A stretch of 64,000 nucleotides of DNA from NCBI GenBank assembly GCA_019359075.1, contig JAHHIB010000016.1, positions 1-64,000 on the forward strand, in the 5' to 3' direction. Position 1 is the first letter of the stretch; each line of letters begins with the position of its first letter. This document shows positions 58,144 through 64,000 of this stretch, one piece after another. The position numbers and the translations under genes are program-made. This DNA is from Kalymmatonema hyalinum WJT4-NPBG1. GTDB taxonomy: Bacteria; Cyanobacteriota; Cyanobacteriia; Cyanobacteriales; Nostocaceae. Below the pieces are notes generated by a model, which did no database searches, was not told where the DNA came from, and worked only from the letters and a program-made list of their open reading frames with translations.

Positions 58144-58216
58144 GGGGTTATAGCTCAGTTGGTAGAGCACCTCAATGGCATTGAGGGGGTCAGCGGTTCG
58201 AATCCGCTTAGCTCCA
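58144..58216 (+). tRNA. tRNA-Ala (GGC)
   Basis: 73 nt that fold as a cloverleaf. The acceptor stem is GGGGTTA/TAGCTCC with the G3:U70 wobble pair that marks alanine tRNAs. The D-arm is GCTC..GAGC, the anticodon stem CCTCA/TGAGG, the anticodon loop ATGGCAT (GGC), and the T-arm AGCGG TTCGAAT CCGCT. The 3' CCA is not encoded beyond the discriminator A. Confidence 0.95.
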
Positions 58217-58267
58217 TTTTTGGTTGTCGAAATAGATAGCAAGAGGAATTGTGCAGTTTACTTCATA

Positions 58268-61200
58268 CTAGTTGAGTAACTTCTTAATCTCCTCAGGCGT
58301 GAAAGGATTCTCTCCAGCGCGGAGGGCTTCAATCCAGCCCTGCCGTTGCAACTTCTTCTCCTGATTGTTAGCCCAAGCGATGAATGTTTGAAAGTCTTCA
58401 ATCGCTCCTTCAATATTACCAGTCAACGCCCTGGCGAGTCCTCGACTATCTCGGCAGTCTCCATCTTCAGGTTCAGATTCGACAGCTTTTTCACCTGCAG
58501 CTATGATGTTAGGGTTACCAGCATATCCATGCAAGCTACCAAACCAGCAAAGATTATTCCAAGAGGTAGCAGAAATTTCCAAAGTTGGATCGAAGTTTTG
58601 GGCTTGTGTGTAATATTTAATCGCTTCCTCGACCTTACCTTCTGTTACGAGTTCTTTGCCCTTTTGAACCAAAGCGGGTGCTGCGAGTCGTCGCGCTTCG
58701 GCTTGTGGATTGAAATCTAAACTGGGGTCGTATTCTAAGGCTTGCTGGAATTGAGCGATCGCACGATCAATATCCAGTTGTTTCGCTAAATACTCGCCTT
58801 GTCTACCCAAAACGGATGCTGCGAGTCGTCGGGCTTTGGCTTGTGGATTGAAATTTAAACTGGGGTCGTATTCTAAGGCTTGTTGGAATTGAGCGATCGC
58901 ACCATCAATATCCAATTTTTGAGCTAAGTCCCTGCCCTTTTGAACTAAAACGGGTGCTGCGAGTCGTCGCGCTTCGGCTTGTGGATTCAAATCTAAACTG
59001 GGGTCGTATTCTAAGGCTTGTTGGAATTTGGCGATCGCACCATCAATATCCAATTGGTACGCTAAATCCTTGCCCTTTTGAACCAAACCGCGTGCTGCGA
59101 GTCGTCGCGCTTCGGCTTGTGGATTCAAATCTAAACTAGGGTCGTATTCTAAGGCTTGTTGGAATTGAGCGATCGCACCATCAATATCCAATTTTTGAGC
59201 TAAATCCTTGCCCTTTTGAAGTAAAACGGGTGCTGCGAGTCGTCGCGCTTCGGCTTGTGGATTCAAATTTAAGCTGGGGTCGTATTCTAAGGCTTGTTGG
59301 AATTTGGCAACAGCTTCCTGCACCTTTTCCTGTCTTGCTAACTCATTACCCTGCCTGATCAAAATTTTGCCCAAGTCTGTGCTGCTCCAAGCGTATTTTT
59401 TACAGATCTCACAAGTTCCTTGAGTCATCTCAATTTCTGGATTTTCAGAGATGAGATGGTAAGCCAACCTGTTGCAGCAGATTTTGAGCCATGCCTGCCA
59501 ACTACCCCGCCACAACCGCAGCGTTTTGTCAGTACTGCCACTGACAATCATTTGCCCATCCGGGCTAAAAGCGATGGATGAGACAAAATCCCTAGACCCG
59601 TGTATCTTATGAGAACCTCCTTTATGCCCGCGCAATGGTTGTCCAATCTCTTTGCCAGAAATGTCCCACAACCGCAGCGTCATGTCATTGCCAGAGACAA
59701 TCATTTGCCCATCCGGGCTAAAGGCGACGCAATTGACAATACCCTCATGCCCGCGCAACGGTTGCCCAATCTCTTTGCCAGAAATGTCCCACAACCGCAG
59801 CGTCATGTCATCACTGCCAGAGACAATCATTTGCCCATCCGGGCTAAAGGCGACGGAAGTAACACACCACTCCTCATGCCCGCGCAACGGTTGTCCAATC
59901 TCTTTGCCAGAAATGTCCCACAACCGCAGCGTCATGTCATTGCCAGAGACAATCATTTGCCCATCCGGGCTAAAGGCGACGCAATTGACATAACCCTCAT
60001 GCCCGCGCAACGGTTGCCCAATCTCTTTGCCAGAGATATCCCACAACCGCAGCGTGTTGTCCAAACTGCCAGAGACAATCATTTGACCATCCGGGCTAAT
60101 GGCGACGCAATTGACATAACCCTCATGCCCGCGCAACGGTTGCCTGATCTCTTTGCCAGAAATGTCCCACAACCGCAGCGTCATGTCATAACTGCCAGAG
60201 ACAATCATTTGACCATCCGGGCTAAAGGCGACCGAAGTAACACACTCCTGATGCCCGCGCAATGGTTGCCCAATCTCTTTGCCAGAAATGTCCCACAACC
60301 GCAGCGTCTTGTCATCACTGCCACTGACAATCATTTGCCCATCCGGGCTAATGGCGACGGAATTGACATCATGCTCATGCCCGCGCAACGGTTGCCCAAT
60401 CTCTTTGCCAGAGATATCCCACAACCGCAGCGTCATGTCCAAACTGCCAGAGACAATCATTTGCCCATCCGGGCTAATGGCGACGGAAGTGACACTACCC
60501 CTATGCCCGCGCAACGGTTGCCCAATCTCTTTGCCAGACATATCCCACAACCGCAGCGTCTTGTCATGACTGCCAGAGACAATCATTTGTCCATCCGGGC
60601 TAATGGCGATGGAAGTGACAATATCTTCATGCCCGTGCAACGGTTGCCCAATCTCTTTGCCGGAAATGTCCCACAACCGCACTGTCTTGTCACGACTGCC
60701 AGAGATAATCATTTGTCCATCCGGGCTAATGGCGACGGAAGTGACAATATCCTCATGCCCGCGCAACGGTTGCCCAATCTCTTTGCCAGACATGTCCCAC
60801 AACCGCAGCGTCTTGTCATCACTGCCAGAGACAATCATTTGCCCATCCGGGCTAATGGCGACGGAAGTAACACCATTCTGGCCGCGCAGGGTGTTTGGTA
60901 CCCTGGCTCTTGTCATTGCTTCATTGAGGCTTGCCTGAACAACACCGAGAATCTTTCCTGGGTGTTTTGCCAAATTCTCAACAGAACTCAGAGCTTCTTC
61001 AGGAAGCTGGTCTAAATTCAGCCCCATTGTTTCAATAGCCAGCGCCAAAGCCTCTGCGGGTTGAACAGGGATTAAATTCAATACCCTAGCTGATTGCTCT
61101 CGCAGCTTGGATTCAGTCAGCGCCTGTTTCAATTCCGCTATTTGTTTTTCTTTGTCTTGTTCCTCGCGCTCTCGAACTTTTTGACTAAACTTGATGTATT

Positions 61201-61372
61201 CCTCAGCTACACCATCTAAAAGTCCCAAGTTGCCGTATTCTTGCAGGTAAGCCTCAGCTTCTGTTAATGTTGCTCCTTTGAGCACTAACCCTGGATCGTT
61301 TGTCTTCCCTTTGCTGCTCCATTCTCTCGCCTTATTCTTTGCTGTCTTGGCACATGGTGAAGCATTCTTCAA
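58268..61372 (-). CDS. 3' part of a broken caspase-STAND gene: WD40 and TPR repeats
   Basis: 1,034 residues. After a short out-of-frame leader, AREWSSKGKTNDPG and the following helices match the end of an nSTAND NTPase region. Residues about 165-640 hold 11 WD40 repeats, almost identical (SPDGQMIVSGS, RLWDISGKEIGQP). Residues about 700-930 hold five near-identical 45-residue TPR-like units (IDGAIAQFQQALEYDPSL) plus a divergent sixth. The C-terminus (DSRGLARALTGNIEGAIEDF) adds further TPR. The real reading frame continues from the gene at 61332-62579; this start lies inside that gene. Repeats would serve as ligand or protein sensors and assembly scaffold. Confidence 0.85.
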   Translation of the reverse strand: MKNASPCAKTAKNKAREWSSKGKTNDPGLVLKGATLTEAEAYLQEYGNLGLLDGVAEEYIKFSQKVREREEQDKEKQIAELKQALTESKLREQSARVLNLIPVQPAEALALAIETMGLNLDQLPEEALSSVENLAKHPGKILGVVQASLNEAMTRARVPNTLRGQNGVTSVAISPDGQMIVSGSDDKTLRLWDMSGKEIGQPLRGHEDIVTSVAISPDGQMIISGSRDKTVRLWDISGKEIGQPLHGHEDIVTSIAISPDGQMIVSGSHDKTLRLWDMSGKEIGQPLRGHRGSVTSVAISPDGQMIVSGSLDMTLRLWDISGKEIGQPLRGHEHDVNSVAISPDGQMIVSGSDDKTLRLWDISGKEIGQPLRGHQECVTSVAFSPDGQMIVSGSYDMTLRLWDISGKEIRQPLRGHEGYVNCVAISPDGQMIVSGSLDNTLRLWDISGKEIGQPLRGHEGYVNCVAFSPDGQMIVSGNDMTLRLWDISGKEIGQPLRGHEEWCVTSVAFSPDGQMIVSGSDDMTLRLWDISGKEIGQPLRGHEGIVNCVAFSPDGQMIVSGNDMTLRLWDISGKEIGQPLRGHKGGSHKIHGSRDFVSSIAFSPDGQMIVSGSTDKTLRLWRGSWQAWLKICCNRLAYHLISENPEIEMTQGTCEICKKYAWSSTDLGKILIRQGNELARQEKVQEAVAKFQQALEYDPSLNLNPQAEARRLAAPVLLQKGKDLAQKLDIDGAIAQFQQALEYDPSLDLNPQAEARRLAARGLVQKGKDLAYQLDIDGAIAKFQQALEYDPSLDLNPQAEARRLAAPVLVQKGRDLAQKLDIDGAIAQFQQALEYDPSLNFNPQAKARRLAASVLGRQGEYLAKQLDIDRAIAQFQQALEYDPSLDFNPQAEARRLAAPALVQKGKELVTEGKVEEAIKYYTQAQNFDPTLEISATSWNNLCWFGSLHGYAGNPNIIAAGEKAVESEPEDGDCRDSRGLARALTGNIEGAIEDFQTFIAWANNQEKKLQRQGWIEALRAGENPFTPEEIKKLLN

Positions 61373-62579
61373 ATTGATCTACCACCAGCACCACTCGCTC
61401 ATGTTCTACAGAGGCGATGAACTGCTTGAATTGCTCCACCCATCTGTCAACTTCGTTTTCTAACGACAAATTGAGGAGAGATCCGCCAATTGCATTCTGT
61501 AGACTCTCAAAGGGATGCTCACCAGGGGTAAATGGCTCGTAGTATTTCCAGCGATCGCTTCCTGATATTTTTTGTCCACGTTTGAGTTGATAAAGCAATC
61601 CCGCCCTCAAAACCGAAGATTTGCCACTTCCTGATGCCCCCAAAACAGCGATAAAATTTTCTGTGCGAACTTTATCAATTAACTCATCAGTCAGCACAGT
61701 TCGCCCGTGGAACAAAATAGCATCGTCTTGTGTAAAATAATTCAACGATTTGTAAGGACACTTCCCGACCAGGGCTTGGTCAACCTGCCTTTGCACTCCA
61801 CCAGTTATATCAGTAAGGATAATCGCTCCGCCAGAGTTGTGAAAAATTGGTCGCTGGCTTTCTGCGGACATCTGCTTATTGATGAACTCTGCCAACTTAT
61901 AGTTAGTCACCCAGCCATCAACGTAACTTTCCGGGTTAAGACTTTGCAGCAGTGCAGCTGTGAGTATGCCATGCTCCCCCTGCAACTGCTCGATACTCAT
62001 CTCGAAGTCTCGGCAGGCAGAAATCAAACATCGGTCACGCGCTTTACCCAGATTCCCCGTCCCCGGATCGACCTCATCAAAATTGAGTAATTCTCCGCTA
62101 TGGCAGCAATCCAGCCAAACAATTTGTTGCGGTACTGGGCTGTTCTGCAACAGTTCGCGCAACCACCGCAAGGAAACACCCCACTTCCCGTTTTGGGGAT
62201 TTGCATCGCTGGTAGCCAAAAAGCCTTCCGTCACTCCCCCCTGCTCCTTGCGTAAACCATGACCTGCAAAAAACAGCAAGGCAGTGTCGAGGGGGCTATG
62301 TTTAGCTGGATGAAATAGCCGGGCGATCGCAGCTTCCAAAGCGCTCACCGTCACCAGATTTCTCGGTTCCGGATTAGCATCAACTCCCCGTTTTCCTCCT
62401 TCATGGTACATCTCTGGCAAGCGTTGCACTTTAAAATTCCCAAACTTTTCCAGAGTTTGGGCAATGACTTCTGCATCCACCGCTGGTTTCTTAAGATGTT
62501 GAGGTTGTCTTTTTTCATCCCTTAGCACTGGGTAACGATTAATTCCTACCACCAGTGCTTCTCTTCTGGGTTCTGTCAT
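61332..62579 (-). CDS. 5' part of a broken caspase-STAND gene: caspase-like protease and P-loop
   Basis: 415 residues from ATG 62579 (MTEPRREALVVGINRYP). A caspase-like peptidase (HetF/metacaspase type) covers residues about 1-260, with His107 in FFAGHG and Cys159 in WLDCCHSGE. Then an nSTAND NTPase begins: EASGSGKS-type Walker A at 314-321 (GASGSGKS) and Walker B VVLVVDQFEECF near 403. The frame stops right after CQDSKE. The rest of the NTPase domain (expected about 250 residues) is absent, and the downstream frame resumes at AREWSSKG. Earlier start at 62618 is less likely. Such proteins are predicted executors of cell suicide; activity is inferred. Confidence 0.85.
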   Translation of the reverse strand: MTEPRREALVVGINRYPVLRDEKRQPQHLKKPAVDAEVIAQTLEKFGNFKVQRLPEMYHEGGKRGVDANPEPRNLVTVSALEAAIARLFHPAKHSPLDTALLFFAGHGLRKEQGGVTEGFLATSDANPQNGKWGVSLRWLRELLQNSPVPQQIVWLDCCHSGELLNFDEVDPGTGNLGKARDRCLISACRDFEMSIEQLQGEHGILTAALLQSLNPESYVDGWVTNYKLAEFINKQMSAESQRPIFHNSGGAIILTDITGGVQRQVDQALVGKCPYKSLNYFTQDDAILFHGRTVLTDELIDKVRTENFIAVLGASGSGKSSVLRAGLLYQLKRGQKISGSDRWKYYEPFTPGEHPFESLQNAIGGSLLNLSLENEVDRWVEQFKQFIASVEHERVVLVVDQFEECFTMCQDSKE

Positions 62580-62680
62580 GCCTGTGTACCATTTGGAGGT
62601 ATATCTGGAAAGCTGCAATTATTTGTCGTATTCTATACTAAGACTTAAGAAATATACAATTGTGTCGATGCTTCTTTATT

Positions 62681-63151
62681 ATGGCTACATCTATTAACAC
62701 AACTTTAATTGCTCTGTTGCTGGCTCTCAAGGATTTAGACACTCCCCTAAATGAAAATGAACAAGAAACCTTCCGAAATACTGCTGAGCAATTGCAACTC
62801 GATCCGGATAACTGGAAAAAAGATTACGAGCCAGACTTACTAACAGCTATTCAGGCTAACCCTAGCTTGAATCAACTGTATCGAGCCGCTAAATCTCAAC
62901 TGGAAGCCTTAAATAGCAGTATCCGGCTCGATTTACTGCCCACTCAAGTGGAACTCGAACAAGAAATCCCCAGGAATCAACAGCCAGAAAAAAGAGGCTT
63001 TGCTCCACTCAGCGATGACTATGATAAGAGCAATGAAATTAACAACATCGTTATCAATATTCTGGCAAATCCTAACCCATCGGAGGCTGTCAAAAAATTA
63101 AGCCGTCTCGAACAACTCAAACAATTCCTTCAATCCTTTAGCCCAAAATAG
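62681..63151 (+). CDS. small helical protein, candidate effector-associated adaptor
   Basis: 156 residues from ATG 62681 (MATSINTTLIALLLALKDLD); the frame opens seven codons earlier. The N-terminal 85 residues are all-helical and acidic (NEQETFRNTAEQLQLDPDNW), like the short effector-associated domains that pair with caspases and STAND proteins in multicellular bacteria; I cannot assign a specific one. A variable linker (residues 90-115) and a C-terminal helix (EAVKKLSRLEQLKQFLQSF) follow. It is divergent from the caspase gene (101 bp between starts) and 87 bp upstream of the next gene, with which it is probably cotranscribed. Confidence 0.6.
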   Translation: MATSINTTLIALLLALKDLDTPLNENEQETFRNTAEQLQLDPDNWKKDYEPDLLTAIQANPSLNQLYRAAKSQLEALNSSIRLDLLPTQVELEQEIPRNQQPEKRGFAPLSDDYDKSNEINNIVINILANPNPSEAVKKLSRLEQLKQFLQSFSPK

Positions 63152-63238
63152 ACTATTCTTTATTTTTTAGTCCTCTTTTTGAGCAATATTGGGTGTATCT
63201 TTCCCTCAATATTGATTAATATAAAATCGAAAGTATAA

Positions 63239-64000
63239 ATGACTGATATCATCTATCCCACCCTTGACCTCTTTCTTTATGATTTGAGAAATGCTTTAGG
63301 CGAGGGGCGAGACGAATTTCAAAAGAATCGAGACTTTTTTCTGAAAAAACTGCCTGAAGAAATTCATGAAGTTCTCTTTCAAAAAGACACCAATTTTGAA
63401 GACGAATATGTCGAACTCCTAACCAAGCCAAACATCTTTAAATTTAGCAGTAACAGCAAATCTGACCCTTTTGAGGGCTACTACTACCCTGTGCGTCTCA
63501 GTGATACTTATGGGTTACTGCTACAGTGCTCAGTTAACAATCAAACTGAGGCTCAACCTGCCAAATGCTTCAAAGAACTTAAAGCCGAAATTGAGCAAAG
63601 ATTAAACGGTCAAACTGCCACAATTGGGCAAACTTGGATGGTTTCTGGCTGGCTACCTCACCCTGAAGCAAAAACCCCTGAAGATATTGCTAAAGACTGC
63701 TACAAGGCGTTAATGCCCGGTTCAAAATGGGAACAAGACATTGAAGGACAAGGGCAGTTTTTAGACGCAACTATCTTTGAACTCTCGCGTTATCGCTTGG
63801 TGATGAAAGAAGGAACGACATCACAAACAAGCATCCAAAACATCCAAGAGAATCAGCACGTCATCATTATTATCTATCCCGATGAAGCCACAGCCAGAGA
63901 ATCAGCTAGGTTTTACGCAGACTGGATGCGCTTATTTAGCTATCGCCACAAAATCCTCTGGGCTTACGGTCAGAGTCGCTTCCTCAAACAAACTATTAAA
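63239..64000 (+). CDS. hypothetical protein in the caspase locus, incomplete at the window end
   Basis: An uninterrupted frame of 254 codons from ATG 63239 (MTDIIYPTLDLFLYDLRNAL) to the window edge. It is soluble in the visible part and rich in Phe, Tyr and charged residues; segments such as FEGYYYPVRLSDTYGLLLQC, TWMVSGWLPHP and LFSYRHKILWAYGQSR look like a conserved domain I do not recognise. No ribosome binding site stands out, but the frame and codon use are convincing. It probably forms an operon with the 62681 gene. The C-terminal part, which may hold a membrane or further signalling domain, is not visible. Confidence 0.7.
   Translation, partial: MTDIIYPTLDLFLYDLRNALGEGRDEFQKNRDFFLKKLPEEIHEVLFQKDTNFEDEYVELLTKPNIFKFSSNSKSDPFEGYYYPVRLSDTYGLLLQCSVNNQTEAQPAKCFKELKAEIEQRLNGQTATIGQTWMVSGWLPHPEAKTPEDIAKDCYKALMPGSKWEQDIEGQGQFLDATIFELSRYRLVMKEGTTSQTSIQNIQENQHVIIIIYPDEATARESARFYADWMRLFSYRHKILWAYGQSRFLKQTIK

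Noticed and set aside
58144-58216. tRNA-Ala as an integration site for an island carrying the caspase locus
   Set aside because: No integrase and no duplicated tRNA 3' end could be found in the visible 6 kb beyond it.
58640-60900. Regular repeats that might suggest a CRISPR array
   Set aside because: The period (about 123-126 bp for WD40, about 135 bp for TPR) and full protein-coding conservation across each unit exclude repeat-spacer structure. No CRISPR array or cas gene was seen in the window.
59600-61015. 471-residue open frame on the plus strand opposite the WD40 repeats
   Set aside because: It is the complement of near-identical WD40 units, so it repeats the same artefactual peptide (MPAQRLPNLFARNVPQ-like) without any start signal; the minus-strand WD40 protein explains the DNA.

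Overview
This window is chromosomal DNA from a cyanobacterium, most likely a filamentous, multicellular type (Nostocales-like). The reasons are the many GCGATCGC (HIP1) octamers, heptanucleotide tandem repeats, abundant GC-rich dispersed repeats built on AGCGTGCC/GGCATACG motifs, a PEP-CTERM protein, a caspase/WD40/TPR giant protein, NRPS genes, and a phosphoketolase-glycogen gene set. Species assignment is inference; no rRNA is present.

Layout. 1-3.7 kb: small conserved or hypothetical genes, a P-loop kinase, an IS630 transposase remnant and a pentapeptide-repeat protein. 3.9-7.3 kb: glutathione-dependent formaldehyde detoxification (frmA and fghA, same strand) split by a TnpB gene. 7.4-8.1 kb: a ribbon-helix-helix protein with a palindromic candidate operator, flanked by orphan right ends of TnpB elements. 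8.4-10.5 kb: avtA and rimM, the latter with a repeat-encoded N-terminal extension. 10.5-17.9 kb: signalling genes, namely a receiver protein, a coiled-coil protein, a REC-wHTH-Hpt-REC regulator and a convergent CheB-CheR-PAS-kinase-REC fusion. 18.1-20.3 kb: an IS200/IS605 element with divergent tnpA and tnpB. 21.4-33.7 kb: a sugar-phosphate cluster (xfp, gap, tal with EF-hands, pgm, ackA), interrupted by an IS982-family element with an exact 7-bp target duplication.

33.8-46.7 kb: a two-gene, three-module NRPS on the minus strand. The first gene starts with half a condensation domain; the last module looks proline-specific and ends in a thioesterase. A DUF6875-like gene lies upstream. 48-50.2 kb: glycogen/alpha-glucan phosphorylase. 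50.5-54.5 kb: three glycosyltransferases (two GT1-like, one GT11-like) forming a probable operon. 54.7-58.2 kb: housekeeping (TPR lipoprotein-like or lumenal protein, ruvB, hisF, small membrane protein, tRNA-Ala). 58.3-64 kb: a caspase-nSTAND-WD40-TPR gene broken by an apparent out-of-frame internal deletion, with two divergent partner genes, the last running off the window.

How the genes work together. Phosphorylase and phosphoglucomutase would feed glycogen glucose into hexose phosphate. Transaldolase, phosphoketolase, GAPDH and acetate kinase would turn sugar phosphates into acetyl-phosphate, acetate and ATP. The NRPS genes probably make a short peptide; whether the neighbouring glycosyltransferases decorate it is open. 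The most unusual locus is the caspase/STAND region at the right end, which resembles the cell-suicide or conflict systems of multicellular bacteria.
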